Assembly (NCBI RefSeq): GCF_050107715.1
Contig: NZ_JBNILN010000007.1
Coordinates: forward strand, 62,001-126,000
Source: Metabacillus_B sp050107715
GTDB taxonomy: Bacteria > Bacillota > Bacilli > Bacillales > Bacillaceae
Reading direction: 5' to 3'
Length of the DNA stretch: 64,000 bases
Shown: one piece after another, positions 7,162-16,339 of the stretch
Position numbering within the stretch: the first letter of the stretch is position 1
Layout: the number at the start of each line of letters is the position of its first letter
Program-made: the position numbers and the translations under genes
Notes under the pieces: model-generated
Databases searched by the model: none
Told to the model about the DNA's origin: nothing
The model's input: the letters and a program-made list of their open reading frames with translations, nothing else

Positions 7162-8919
7162 CTAATTCTCCTTATTGAATAAGTAAAATTGGGTGCTCAT
7201 CGGTCCAGTTTTGACAGCTGAGGCCACTATTTCTCTTCCTGCAAGGAGATCAGAGGCTTTTCTGCCTGCTAATTCCCGAGGAAAATGGATTTCAAGTGTT
7301 TCATTGGATTGATTGACTACAGCTGCCAGCACCTGCTGTTCATTTTCTTTAGCATAAATTAGCGTATTATTATCATTGTTTGCCTGAAGGATTTTAAATT
7401 CCCCTTCGTTTGCAAGAAGCGGGTATTCTTTGCGAAGCCCAAGCAGTTTTTTCACGAATGCGTGAAGCTCACGATCCTGGTCTCTTTCATCCCAGATCAT
7501 GCAGGCCCTGCATCCCGGGTCGTTGTCACCGGTCATGCCGATTTCGTCTCCGTAGTAGATACATGGTGAGCCGCCGAAGCTCAGCTGAAAAGCGAACAGC
7601 TGCTTCACCCGGTCTTTATTTTCTCCGGCTAACGTCAGGATTCTGTCTGTATCATGGCTTCCAAGCAGGTTGAAGGCCACTTCGTTAATATTTTTCGGGT
7701 AAGCATGGAGGCCGTTTACAATTACATCTGCAAACTCCTGTGCCCGGATTTTCCCTTTTGCAAAAAAGTTCAGCGCGCCGTTCGTAAACGGGTAGTTCAT
7801 TACCGCGTCAAATTGGTCTCCCAGCAGCCACGGCATGCTGTCATGCCAGATTTCACCCAGAATATAAACGTCCTCTTTTACGTCCTTGACGGCTTTCCGG
7901 AAATCTCTCCAAAATGCATGGTCTACCTCATTCGCCACATCGAGCCGCCATCCATCAATATCAAATTCCCTGATCCAGTATTGGCCGACCTCAAGCAGGT
8001 ACTGTTTTACCTCAGGATGCTTCGTATTTAGCTTAGGCATACTCGGCTCATAGGCGAATGCATCATAGCCGGGAGTTTTCGCATCAACCGGAAACTCATA
8101 CATATGGAACCAGTCTTTGTATTCAGAAGCTTCTCCTTTTGCCAGAACATCCTGAAAAGGCTCGAAAAAGTAACCGCTGTGGTTGAAGACGGCGTCAAGC
8201 ATAACACGGATGCCCTTTGCATGTGCCTCTTTCACAAGGCGGCGGAACGTTTCTTTATCACCGAACTGAGGGTCGATTTCCATGTAATCAATCGTATCGT
8301 ATTTATGGTTGGAGTACGCTTTAAAGATAGGAGTGAAATATACGCCGGTAATTCCAAGGTCCTTCAAGTAATCAAGGTGTTCCATGACTCCTTCAAAGTC
8401 TCCCCCGAAAAAGTTGGACGGTGTAGGCTCTGCACTTCCCCAGGGCAGAGCGCCCTCTGGGTCAAGGCTTGGGTTTCCGTTTCCAAATCTTTCAGGAAAG
8501 ATCTGATACCAGACCGTATCCTTCACCCATTCTGGTGCCCGGAAAGCATCTTCTGAATGAAGATAAGGAAAGCAGTAGAAATTCGCTATATCATCAAGCG
8601 GAACTTCCTTGTAGAATCCTTTTTCTGTATAGACCAGAACTTCCTCTCCTGAAACGAGCTTAAAGCCGTACCGGAGCCGGCGGAAGGGAGGCTGAATTGC
8701 AATAAACCAATAGTCATAAAGAGCATCGGTTCCTGAGTGCTCCATGGCGCTCTCAGCGGCCATCCATTTTCCGTCTTCCCAGTCATAAGGATCTCCGTGA
8801 ATAAGCAGGACTTTTTTTGCATCTTCTTTTTTTGTGCGGATGCGGATATGTATCGTTTTCTCATCATAAATATAGGCAAACTCATTTTTGGGTCTGTGGT
8901 AGATGGCTTCTTTTAGCAT
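7162..8919 (-). CDS. mdxD: Neopullulanase/cyclomaltodextrinase (GH13_20, MdxD/YvdF-like)
   Basis: A 585-residue intracellular glycoside hydrolase that cleaves imported maltodextrins, cyclodextrins or pullulan fragments. An N-terminal CBM34-like beta domain covers about residues 1-120. The GH13 barrel follows, with LDAVFNHSG at 241-249, the nucleophile Asp327 in GWRLD, the acid/base Glu356 in LGEIWHD and Asp423 in LGSHDTDR, matching neopullulanase-type numbering. There is no signal peptide. AAGGAGTGAG precedes the ATG. The gene is divergent from mdxE across a 300-base control region full of LacI-type operators. B. subtilis has the equivalent gene beside mdxEFG but on the same strand. Confidence 0.9.
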   Translation of the reverse strand: MLKEAIYHRPKNEFAYIYDEKTIHIRIRTKKEDAKKVLLIHGDPYDWEDGKWMAAESAMEHSGTDALYDYWFIAIQPPFRRLRYGFKLVSGEEVLVYTEKGFYKEVPLDDIANFYCFPYLHSEDAFRAPEWVKDTVWYQIFPERFGNGNPSLDPEGALPWGSAEPTPSNFFGGDFEGVMEHLDYLKDLGITGVYFTPIFKAYSNHKYDTIDYMEIDPQFGDKETFRRLVKEAHAKGIRVMLDAVFNHSGYFFEPFQDVLAKGEASEYKDWFHMYEFPVDAKTPGYDAFAYEPSMPKLNTKHPEVKQYLLEVGQYWIREFDIDGWRLDVANEVDHAFWRDFRKAVKDVKEDVYILGEIWHDSMPWLLGDQFDAVMNYPFTNGALNFFAKGKIRAQEFADVIVNGLHAYPKNINEVAFNLLGSHDTDRILTLAGENKDRVKQLFAFQLSFGGSPCIYYGDEIGMTGDNDPGCRACMIWDERDQDRELHAFVKKLLGLRKEYPLLANEGEFKILQANNDNNTLIYAKENEQQVLAAVVNQSNETLEIHFPRELAGRKASDLLAGREIVASAVKTGPMSTQFYLFNKEN

Positions 8920-8945
8920 AAAAGACTCACTCCTTATTTCATAGA

Positions 8946-9170
8946 ACGCAAACGCTTGCGCTTATTTTTAAGATAATTAAAGAGTATGTGAAAGCGCTAT
9001 TAATGTCAATGTTGGACCTTTTGTGAAATGTGAAAAAATTTAAAAAAAACGCTTGTCAAAACTGAAATAGGCGCTATAATAAGATTTAGGTTGTGCAATC
9101 GTTTTCACAAAATGCAAGCGCTTAAGTGTAAGCGCTATATATCGAACAGACCGTGCAAACGCTTGTACAT
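8946..9170. promoter_or_regulatory. Divergent maltodextrin control region: mdxE promoter and LacI-family/cre operators
   Basis: A sigma-A promoter for mdxE is TTGTCA (9053-9058), a 16-base spacer, then TATAAT (9075-9080). LacI-family operators are GCAAACGCTTGC at 8948-8959, TGAAAGCGCTAT near 8989, TGCAATCGTTTTCA at 9094-9107, TGCAAGCGCTTA near 9113, TGTAAGCGCTAT near 9127 and TGCAAACGCTTGTA at 9154-9167. Those downstream of the promoter would block transcription. The 9094 site fits the CcpA cre consensus; the GCAAACG type sites would suit the LacI-type regulator encoded at 14635. Which protein uses which site is inference. Confidence 0.75.
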
Positions 9171-9216
9171 ACTGCCATTACTTTTTTACTAGCTTACTAT
9201 AATAGGAGGGGTCAGA

Positions 9217-10494
9217 ATGAAGAAAGTCATGTCTTTAATCATGATGGTAATACTTCTTGTCGGCGTATTGGCAGCTTGCGGACCAGACGCGAAACAAGGA
9301 TCATCAGGAGAAGGTAGCAAAGAGGGGTCCGGAGAAGCAGCAAAGCCGGAAAAATTGGTTGTTTGGGAAGATAAAGATAAATCCAAATGGCTTGAAAAAG
9401 CAGCAGCTGACTTTGAAAAAGAAAACGGTATCAAAATCGAATTTAAAGAAGTTGAAATGGCAACAAAAATGCGTGATCAGCTTCGTCTTGACGGACCAGC
9501 AGGCACAGGTCCTGACGTCGTAACACTTCCTCATGATCAAATCGGCCAGGTAGCAATTGAAGGCTTGATTGCTGAGCTTAAGGTTGACAGTGCAGTAACA
9601 GACACATTCACTGAATCTTCTATTGAATCGCAAACATATGACGGCAAGCTTTATGGACTTCCAAAGTCTACTGAAACGCCGGTTCTTATTTATAATAAAG
9701 CGCTTGCAACTGAAGTTCCTGCAACAATGGAAGACCTTCAGGCAAAAGCAAAAGAATTGACTGCTGACGGAAAGTATGGGTTCCTTGCTCTATTCGATAA
9801 CTACTATTTTGCAAACGCTGTTATCGGCGGTATGGGCGGATATGTATTCGGAGATGAAGGCGGCAAGCCAAACCCTCAGGATATCGGTTTAAACACAGAA
9901 GGCGCTGTAAAAGGTGCTGAATTCATTCAAACGTTCTACAAAGACGGTTTATTCCCTAAAGGAATCATCGGTGAGAACGGCGGATCAGCTCTTGACGGAC
10001 TATTCAATGAAGGCAAAGCAGCATACGTTATGAACGGACCTTGGGCATTCCAATCCTACAAAGATGCAGGTATTGACATCGGTGTAGCTCCGCTTCCTAA
10101 GTTCGCAAACGGCGAGCCGATGAAGACATTTGTAGGAGTAAAAGGATGGCATGTAAGTGCTTACTCTAAAAACCAGGAGTGGGCTGCGAAATTTGTTGAG
10201 TATGTAACAAGTGAAGAAGTGGCAAAAGCGCGCTATGAGCAAACGTTTGAAATTCCTCCAGTAAAAGCTCTTGCTGAAGATCCAATCATTGCAGACAATC
10301 CGGAAGCAAAAGCAGTAGCAGACCAATCTGCAGTTGGTATTCCAATGCCGAACATCCCGGAAATGGCTGAAGTTTGGAAGCCAATGGCCGACAATCTTCA
10401 AACACTCGTAACCGGCAAAACTGAACCAAAAGCTTCCCTTGATGCAGCAACAAAAGCAATTCAGCAAAATATTGAAGCGAACCACTCTAAATAA
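9217..10494 (+). CDS. mdxE: Maltodextrin-binding lipoprotein of ABC importer
   Basis: A 425-residue extracellular solute-binding protein of family 1 that captures maltodextrins for the MdxFG permease. It has a lipoprotein signal peptide with the lipobox LAAC (Cys21), a Gly/Ser/Glu-rich linker to about residue 45, then the binding domain, which contains NGPWAFQSYKDAG and a GMGGYVFG loop typical of MalE-type proteins. GGAGGGG precedes the ATG. No ATPase gene is present in the locus; in B. subtilis the shared ATPase MsmX serves this importer, and the same is likely here. Two stem-loops follow at 10504-10611. Confidence 0.92.
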   Translation: MKKVMSLIMMVILLVGVLAACGPDAKQGSSGEGSKEGSGEAAKPEKLVVWEDKDKSKWLEKAAADFEKENGIKIEFKEVEMATKMRDQLRLDGPAGTGPDVVTLPHDQIGQVAIEGLIAELKVDSAVTDTFTESSIESQTYDGKLYGLPKSTETPVLIYNKALATEVPATMEDLQAKAKELTADGKYGFLALFDNYYFANAVIGGMGGYVFGDEGGKPNPQDIGLNTEGAVKGAEFIQTFYKDGLFPKGIIGENGGSALDGLFNEGKAAYVMNGPWAFQSYKDAGIDIGVAPLPKFANGEPMKTFVGVKGWHVSAYSKNQEWAAKFVEYVTSEEVAKARYEQTFEIPPVKALAEDPIIADNPEAKAVADQSAVGIPMPNIPEMAEVWKPMADNLQTLVTGKTEPKASLDAATKAIQQNIEANHSK

Positions 10495-10503
10495 ACAGAA
10501 ATT

Positions 10504-10611
10504 AGGGAGTAGTACCTCTTGAACAGGGGTACTGCTTCCCTTCTAAAAAACCGAGGAACAGGCTTTTAAGAAGCAGTAATCAGGTTAGTGCTTACTGTTT
10601 CCTAAGAGCCT
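10504..10611 (+). promoter_or_regulatory. Two stem-loops in the mdxE-mdxF gap
   Basis: Hairpin 1 (10504-10540) pairs GGGAGTAGTACC with GGGTACTGCTTCCC. Hairpin 2 (10560-10611) is a long imperfect stem with AGGCTTTTAAGAAGCAGTAA against TTACTGTTTCCTAAGAGCCT. Neither has a strong T run, so they more likely protect the mdxE message or partly attenuate than end transcription. This would give an excess of binding protein over permease. Confidence 0.6.
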
Positions 10612-10688
10612 GGCTCTTCCACATAATGCTCAATGACCTCCATATGCAGACATCTGTGTTCTGCTTAGAAAGAAAGGGGAATACCGAC

Positions 10689-12005
10689 ATGGCAGATTTA
10701 GCTTACAAACCAAACAAAGAACAGCCTGAGCTCGTTCATCAGTCCAGCCACAGGAAAAAGGCCGCAGCCCTTTCCATCATTCCAGGATTAGGTCAAGCTT
10801 ACAACAAACAATATTTGAAAGCCGCTGTATTCTTTATCATTGCAGCCTCCTTCCTGTTTGTAACTTGGGATATGCTTGATATAGGGTTATGGGGACTAAT
10901 GACACTCGGAACGGAAACTCCCCGGGATCATTCTCTCTTCTTAATGGTTTACGGAATTATTTCTTTGTTTATCTTAATCTTTTTAATAGGGTTTTATATT
11001 ATCAATATCCGCGATGCATACAAAAATGGGGAAAAAAGAGATCTTAATATCCCTCTCAGCAGTTTAAAAGAACAATACAGAAATCTTGTAGATAACGGTT
11101 TCCCATACCTGATTATGACTCCCGGATTCATGCTGCTTGCATTCGTCGTTATTTTGCCGATTATCTTTATCGTCCTTCTTTCCTTTACAAATTATGATCT
11201 GTATCACTCTCCTCCTGCTAAATTAGTAGATTGGGTAGGGTTCCAGAACTTTGTCGACATATTTAAGATTGATATTTGGCGCCAGACATTCTTTTCAGTA
11301 TTTGCCTGGACCATTGTCTGGACATTTGGTGCTACGACCTTGCAGGTAGCGCTCGGAATTTTCCTGGCCATTCTAGTTAACCAGAAGGATCTGAAAGGAA
11401 AAGCCATCATCCGGACAGTCTTAATTCTGCCTTGGGCGGTTCCATCTTTTGTCTCCATTCTGATTTTTGCCGGACTGTTCAACGAGTCCTTTGGTGCAAT
11501 CAACATTGACATCCTAGCATTGTTTGGAATCGATCCCATTCCTTGGATGACAGAGCCGATGTACGCGCGGCTCGCCCTGATTTTTATTCAATGCTGGCTG
11601 GGATTCCCGTTCATTTTCGCAATGACGACAGGTGTTCTGCAGTCTATTCCTGAAGAGCTTTATGAAGCGGCTACTGTAGACGGGGCAAACACGTGGCAGA
11701 AGTTCAAAGGCATTACGCTTCCGCTTGTTCTGTTCTCAACAGCGCCAATTATCATTACACAATACACGTTTAACTTTAATAATTTTAACGTCATTTACCT
11801 GTTCAACGGCGGAGGTCCTGCAGTAGCGGATCAGAATGCAGGGTCCACAGATATCTTGATTTCCTGGATTTACAGGCTTACGATGACCTCTGCACAGTAT
11901 TCGAAAGCGGCAGCCATCACGCTGATGCTGTCCACAATCGTTATTATCGTGGCGATCTGGCAATTTAGAAGAACAAAATCATTCCAAGAGGAGGATATGA
12001 TGTAA
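10689..12005 (+). CDS. mdxF: Maltodextrin ABC importer permease MdxF
   Basis: A 438-residue MalF-type permease. An N-terminal segment carries IIPGLGQAYNKQYLKA and two hydrophobic stretches, followed by the binding-protein-dependent transport domain with the EAA loop (EELYEAATVDGANTWQKF) that docks the ATPase. The ATG at 10689 is chosen for AAAGGGGA at 10673-10680; an upstream in-frame start at 10626 lacks a site and lies next to hairpin 2. The stop overlaps the mdxG start by one base, so the two permeases are translationally coupled. Confidence 0.92.
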   Translation: MADLAYKPNKEQPELVHQSSHRKKAAALSIIPGLGQAYNKQYLKAAVFFIIAASFLFVTWDMLDIGLWGLMTLGTETPRDHSLFLMVYGIISLFILIFLIGFYIINIRDAYKNGEKRDLNIPLSSLKEQYRNLVDNGFPYLIMTPGFMLLAFVVILPIIFIVLLSFTNYDLYHSPPAKLVDWVGFQNFVDIFKIDIWRQTFFSVFAWTIVWTFGATTLQVALGIFLAILVNQKDLKGKAIIRTVLILPWAVPSFVSILIFAGLFNESFGAINIDILALFGIDPIPWMTEPMYARLALIFIQCWLGFPFIFAMTTGVLQSIPEELYEAATVDGANTWQKFKGITLPLVLFSTAPIIITQYTFNFNNFNVIYLFNGGGPAVADQNAGSTDILISWIYRLTMTSAQYSKAAAITLMLSTIVIIVAIWQFRRTKSFQEEDMM

Positions 12006-12847
12006 TGAGCACAAAAAAACAGAAAATAGTGAGACTAACGCTATCCTACCTCGTGATCTTGTTTATGTTCGCAGTTATCCTGTATCCTGTTGCGTGGGTA
12101 GTCGGTTCATCCTTCAACCCTGGAAACAGTTTATCCGGATCGACCATTATTCCGAAGGAGCCTTCATTGAAGCATTATCAGTTTTTGTTTGATATGACAC
12201 AGAGCACATACTTATACTGGTATTGGAATTCTTTGAAAATTAGTGTTCTTACCATGCTTTTAACTTTGATTATGGTTTCCCTGACAGCCTATTCGTTTTC
12301 CCGCTACAGGTTTATCGGCCGGAAAAACGGACTAATGACGTTCCTTGTGCTTCAAATGATTCCAAACTTTGCAGCATTAAGCGCGATTTATGTCCTGGCT
12401 CTTGTAACAGGACTTCTTGATTCGCACCTAGGCTTGATTCTTGTTTACGTAGGAGGGCAGATCCCGATGAATACGTACTTGATGAAAGGGTATCTGGACA
12501 CCATACCGAAAGAACTCGACGAATCAGCCAGAATGGACGGGGCAGGGCATCTGAGAATTTTCTTCCAAATTGTTATGCCGCTTGCAAAGCCGATTATTGC
12601 GGTTGTCGGACTATTCTCCTTCATTGCACCGCTGACAGACTTTATTATCGCAAGTGTCCTTCTACGTTCCGAAAAAAACTTCACACTTGCTGTTGGACTT
12701 TATGATATGGTTGCGAAGCAGTTTGGAGCGGAGTTCACAAAATTTGCTGCAGGATCAGTGCTAATCGCAGTCCCTATCGCCATTCTCTTCCTGTCGCTGC
12801 AAAAATATTTCGTATCCGGACTGACAGCTGGAGGAACAAAAGGATAA
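12005..12847 (+). CDS. mdxG: Maltodextrin ABC importer permease MdxG
   Basis: A 280-residue MalG-type inner-membrane permease with six predicted membrane segments. The EAA loop (KELDESARMDGAGHLRIF) lies at about 170-190 and pairs with that of MdxF to hold the ATPase dimer. The ATG overlaps the mdxF stop (TAATG). The C-terminus, GLTAGGTKG, is typical of this family. The operon's first segment ends in the hairpin at 12859-12910, after which the amylase gene follows. Confidence 0.92.
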   Translation: MSTKKQKIVRLTLSYLVILFMFAVILYPVAWVVGSSFNPGNSLSGSTIIPKEPSLKHYQFLFDMTQSTYLYWYWNSLKISVLTMLLTLIMVSLTAYSFSRYRFIGRKNGLMTFLVLQMIPNFAALSAIYVLALVTGLLDSHLGLILVYVGGQIPMNTYLMKGYLDTIPKELDESARMDGAGHLRIFFQIVMPLAKPIIAVVGLFSFIAPLTDFIIASVLLRSEKNFTLAVGLYDMVAKQFGAEFTKFAAGSVLIAVPIAILFLSLQKYFVSGLTAGGTKG

Positions 12848-12858
12848 ACACCGAGAAA

Positions 12859-12910
12859 GGGTCCGGAGAAAAGGGTGCACATTGCCCATTGTTTTCCCGG
12901 GCCTTTTTTT
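12859..12910 (+). terminator. Terminator after mdxG
   Basis: GGTCCGGAGAAAA pairs imperfectly with TTTTCCCGGGCC, followed by seven T. Some read-through into the amylase gene is possible because no clear promoter is seen between them. Confidence 0.65.
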
Positions 12911-12982
12911 GAGGAAGAGGAGGCAAATGGCCGGGCTCCTGCTGAAAGACGTTGAGAAAAAACAAAGGGGAAAGCAGATCGT

Positions 12983-14512
12983 ATGAAAAATCACGGTTTA
13001 CTATTAAGCATCCTGCTGTTTCTGTTCGTTCCGTACATTCCGGCAGCTGCAGCAGAAGAGGAAAGTTCGGGCTGGCAGGATGAGCGGATTTATTTTTTGA
13101 TGGTGGACCGGTTTGCAAATGGAGATCCGAAAAATGATCTGGATGCAGACCGGGCAAATCCCTCTGCTTATCACGGAGGAGATTTTAAGGGAATAACGAA
13201 AAAGCTCGATTACATTAAGGACATGGGGTTCACAGCTATTTGGCTGACACCTGTCTTTGCAAACGAGGGACAGGGCTACCACGGCTATTGGATTTCTGAC
13301 TTCCGGAAAACAGAAGAGCATTTCGGAACGCTGGAGGAATTCAAAAACCTCGTTAAAGAAGCACACAAACGGGATATCAAGGTCCTCCTTGATTTTGTTG
13401 TCAATCATACAGGATATCAGCACGAGTGGCTGAATGATCCTGAAAAAAAAGACTGGTTTCATGAAAAGAAAGACATCACCAATTGGGAGAACCAGGATGA
13501 ATTAGAAAACAATTGGCTTTATGGTCTGCCTGATCTAAACCAGGACCATCCCGAAGCGAGGAAATACCTTCTCGATACGGCAAAGTGGTGGATTAATGAG
13601 ACCGATATCGACGGGTACCGTCTGGATACGGTCCGGCACGTCCCAAAGGATTTCTGGTCTGAGTTCGCTAAAGAAGTAAAATCAGTGAAAAAGGATTTTT
13701 TCCTGATTGGGGAAGTCTGGTCAGAAGACCCGGCATACCTGGCAGAATATGAGAGTACGGGAATTGACTCATTTGTCGATTATCCTTTTTATGAAGAAGC
13801 CTCCGAAATCTTTTCCAAGTCAGGGAAATCAGCCGGACCGCTTATGGATGTTTGGAATCGCAACGAGCATTATTATGAGTCGCCCTATTTGCTCGGGACG
13901 TTTTTAGATAATCATGACAATATCCGGTTTACAAGAAAAGCCCTTCTGAATCAGGAGGCGCCTGGGATCAGGTGGAAGCTCGGCCTCACCTATCTGCTCA
14001 CTGCACCGGGCATCCCTATTGTTTATTATGGCAGTGAAATTGCCCTTGACGGAGCAGAAGATCCAGATAACAGGAGAATGATGGAGTTTCGGGCGGATAA
14101 AGAACTAATCACTTACGTAACAAAGCTGAATCGCATAAGAGACCATGAGACAGCACTGGTAAAAGGAAAGATGGAGAAGCTGTACGATCAAAACGGGATG
14201 ACGGTTTTTAAAAGAACCTATAAGGATGAAACCGTAGTCGTTGCCATTAACAATACGGATCAAACGGCAGGGGCTACGATTCCATCGGGCGATCTTCAAA
14301 CGGGAAGAGAATTACGGGGGTACTTGAATGGCGGACTGGTAAAAGAAGAAAACAACTCATATGAGCTGGTTCTGGATCGTGAGACGGCAGAAATCTATAA
14401 GCTGGAAGAGGTTTCAGGTCCTCATTGGGGGCTGATAGGAGCCACCGTATCCGTACCGGCCCTGTTTTTAGGCTTTTTGTTTTCTGCAGGAAAAAGAAGG
14501 AAGCGGATTTGA
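12983..14512 (+). CDS. Secreted alpha-amylase (GH13) with C-terminal membrane anchor
   Basis: A 509-residue extracellular amylase. A Sec signal peptide (residues 1-24) ends in AAAAE. The barrel motifs are LLDFVVNHTG at 135-144, nucleophile Asp215 in GYRLD, acid/base Glu244 in IGEVWSE and Asp312 in LDNHDN. The C-terminus carries a hydrophobic stretch of about 20 residues (roughly 480-500) followed by KRRKRI, the signature of a tail anchor holding the enzyme outside the membrane. It would degrade starch at the cell surface to maltodextrins for MdxEFG. GGGGAAAG lies upstream of the ATG. It is smaller than classic secreted Bacillus amylases and lacks a starch-binding domain. Confidence 0.9.
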   Translation: MKNHGLLLSILLFLFVPYIPAAAAEEESSGWQDERIYFLMVDRFANGDPKNDLDADRANPSAYHGGDFKGITKKLDYIKDMGFTAIWLTPVFANEGQGYHGYWISDFRKTEEHFGTLEEFKNLVKEAHKRDIKVLLDFVVNHTGYQHEWLNDPEKKDWFHEKKDITNWENQDELENNWLYGLPDLNQDHPEARKYLLDTAKWWINETDIDGYRLDTVRHVPKDFWSEFAKEVKSVKKDFFLIGEVWSEDPAYLAEYESTGIDSFVDYPFYEEASEIFSKSGKSAGPLMDVWNRNEHYYESPYLLGTFLDNHDNIRFTRKALLNQEAPGIRWKLGLTYLLTAPGIPIVYYGSEIALDGAEDPDNRRMMEFRADKELITYVTKLNRIRDHETALVKGKMEKLYDQNGMTVFKRTYKDETVVVAINNTDQTAGATIPSGDLQTGRELRGYLNGGLVKEENNSYELVLDRETAEIYKLEEVSGPHWGLIGATVSVPALFLGFLFSAGKRRKRI

Positions 14513-14520
14513 TAACGATT

Positions 14521-14549
14521 TTGTTAATAACGATCGAATATGATATAAA
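14521..14549 (+). promoter_or_regulatory. Promoter of the LacI-type regulator
   Basis: TTGTTA (14521-14526), a 17-base spacer and TATAAA (14544-14549). The spacer holds AATAACGATCGAATA, and GATAACGATTTTG lies just upstream; both have a LacI-like ACGAT core, suggesting autoregulation. Confidence 0.6.
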
Positions 14550-14634
14550 AGGAAATAAACAATAGACCGGAACAGAAAAATGTAAGCAGTTACTTTAACA
14601 GACATTGGATTGTGGTGGGAGAGGAAGTGGGAGT

Positions 14635-15675
14635 ATGACGACAATTAAAGACGTGGCTAAATTGGCTAATGTGGCACCTTCTACGGTGTCGAGGGTCATC
14701 GCAAATAACCCCCGCATTAGTGACCGTACGAAGGAACGGGTTCGGGAGGCCATGAAGAATTTAGGGTATCATCCGAATTTCATTGCGAGAAGTCTGGCAA
14801 ATCAATCGACAGAAGCTATTGGAATTGTGCTGCCGAGCTCAGCGGATAAAGCGTTTCAGAACCCTTTTTTTCCGGAAGTTATCCGGGGGATCAGTAAAGC
14901 GGCCCATCAAAAACAATACGCACTGTATATGTCTACAGGGGAAACCGATGAAGAAATTTATGAAGGTGTTGTTCACATGGTGGAAGGCAAGCGGGTAGAT
15001 GGAGTCGTCCTGCTCTATTCAAGTGTTGATGACAAATTGACACACTTCCTTCGCAAAAAACAGTTTCCATTCGTAATTGTAGGGAAACCATTCAAAAACA
15101 TCAATGAAATTACTCATGTAGATAACGATAATTACCGGGCTTCAAAAGAAGTAACCGAGCATTTAATTGAACTTGGCCATAAGCAAATTGCTTTTGTCGG
15201 CGGCGATTTGAATTTAGTTGTCACCATCGACCGTCTGCTGGGATACGAAAAAGCAGTTCGAAATGCAGGGTTGCCGTACCAAGACGAATACATTGTCCAT
15301 GAAGAATTCCTTAAAGAAGGCGGGCAAGAGGCGGTAATCGAATTGTTCGGTTTAAAGGAACCGCCAACTGCTTTAGTCGTTGCGGATGATCTGATGGCGG
15401 TCGGTGTTCTGAAAATGCTGTTCAAAATGGGAATTCGGGTACCAGAGGATGTTTCCGTCGTATCATTTAACAACATCATGATGGCGGAGCTTGCTCAGCC
15501 GCCTCTAACGACCGTGGACATTAATATCTTCCAGCTCGGATGCGAATCCGCAAGAAGCATTATTCAGATGATTGAATACCCAATGGAACCGGCAAAACGA
15601 GTCATCATTCCCCATAAAGTTATCAAACGCCAGTCCTGCAGAGCTAAGGAAGAAATAACATACAAAGAAGCGTAA
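14635..15675 (+). CDS. mdxR: LacI-family maltodextrin operon regulator (MdxR/MalR-like)
   Basis: A 346-residue LacI/GalR repressor. The helix-turn-helix TTIKDVAKLANVAPSTVSRV is at residues 2-21, with hinge helix NPNFIARSLANQ near 50; a periplasmic-binding-like sugar sensor domain follows (GIVLPSS, FVGGDLN, PTALVVADD). The ATG at 14635 is chosen for GAGGAAGTGGG just upstream. It sits at the end of the maltodextrin cluster and should bind the GCAAACG-type operators at 8948-9167, releasing them on binding maltose or maltodextrin. The name follows the B. subtilis cluster; the effector is inferred. Confidence 0.85.
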   Translation: MTTIKDVAKLANVAPSTVSRVIANNPRISDRTKERVREAMKNLGYHPNFIARSLANQSTEAIGIVLPSSADKAFQNPFFPEVIRGISKAAHQKQYALYMSTGETDEEIYEGVVHMVEGKRVDGVVLLYSSVDDKLTHFLRKKQFPFVIVGKPFKNINEITHVDNDNYRASKEVTEHLIELGHKQIAFVGGDLNLVVTIDRLLGYEKAVRNAGLPYQDEYIVHEEFLKEGGQEAVIELFGLKEPPTALVVADDLMAVGVLKMLFKMGIRVPEDVSVVSFNNIMMAELAQPPLTTVDINIFQLGCESARSIIQMIEYPMEPAKRVIIPHKVIKRQSCRAKEEITYKEA

Positions 15676-15680
15676 TAGAC

Positions 15681-15712
15681 AAAATCCCGCTGCAGAAAGC
15701 GGGATTTTTTTG
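15681..15712. terminator. Bidirectional terminator, regulator / ABC permease
   Basis: AAAATCCCGC/GCGGGATTTT perfect 10-base stem with T runs on both strands, between two convergent genes. Confidence 0.85.
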
Positions 15713-16339
15713 TTAAAAATCTCTCTTTTTATAAATTTGCACAGTGAGCAAAAACGAAAGTACCGTTATTCCAATTGCAGCGATCCCTAGATACAGCAAT
15801 TGCTCTGTTTGAGAGAGTTTTACAATGGTTTGAAAGAACTCCCTCACCTGCTCACCTGCATAATCCATAAGCTTATAGCCTGTGAAAATCAGTAAAACCA
15901 GAATAAAACTGAAGGCTGCTAGCAAATATTTATTATCGAATTTATAAAAAAACGGAAAATAAAAGGAAGCCCCGATCATGACCAGCAGAATCCCTGTTAG
16001 AATCTCTGCCGGTGAAGCAAAATATAAATTTCCTGACATTATCCATGAATAGATGCTTTGAAATCCTGCAGCGGCGAAAGCTGTAATCAGTGTAAACAAA
16101 AATGTCCCTGTAAACTTAGATAGAATAATTTGGGTTCTGGAATAAGGAAGGCTCAACAAGAACATGTTCCCATTCTTTTTATGATCGCCCCAATGACAGT
16201 TGATCGCATAGTTTATCCCAATTATTCCAATCACAACGGCAAGACTGCTCTCCATTAAAAGATAGAAAACGGCAATCGCTATGTAAAACAAATGCAGCCA
16301 TTTTTGCAGTTTGACATCCTTTAAAATCAGGTTATACAT
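15713..16339 (-). CDS. ABC-2 type transporter permease
   Basis: A 208-residue membrane protein with about six hydrophobic segments and the ABC-2 feature of a short loop after the first pair (NCHWGDHKKNGNMFLLSLPYS). It is the permease partner of the ATPase just upstream, whose coding end it overlaps by 8 bases. The ATG at 16339 has AGAGGCGAAG upstream, and the protein then begins MYNLILKDVKLQK, typical of this family. In GntR/YtrA-type systems such exporters respond to cell-envelope stress or antibiotics; the substrate here is unknown. Confidence 0.8.
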   Translation of the reverse strand: MYNLILKDVKLQKWLHLFYIAIAVFYLLMESSLAVVIGIIGINYAINCHWGDHKKNGNMFLLSLPYSRTQIILSKFTGTFLFTLITAFAAAGFQSIYSWIMSGNLYFASPAEILTGILLVMIGASFYFPFFYKFDNKYLLAAFSFILVLLIFTGYKLMDYAGEQVREFFQTIVKLSQTEQLLYLGIAAIGITVLSFLLTVQIYKKRDF

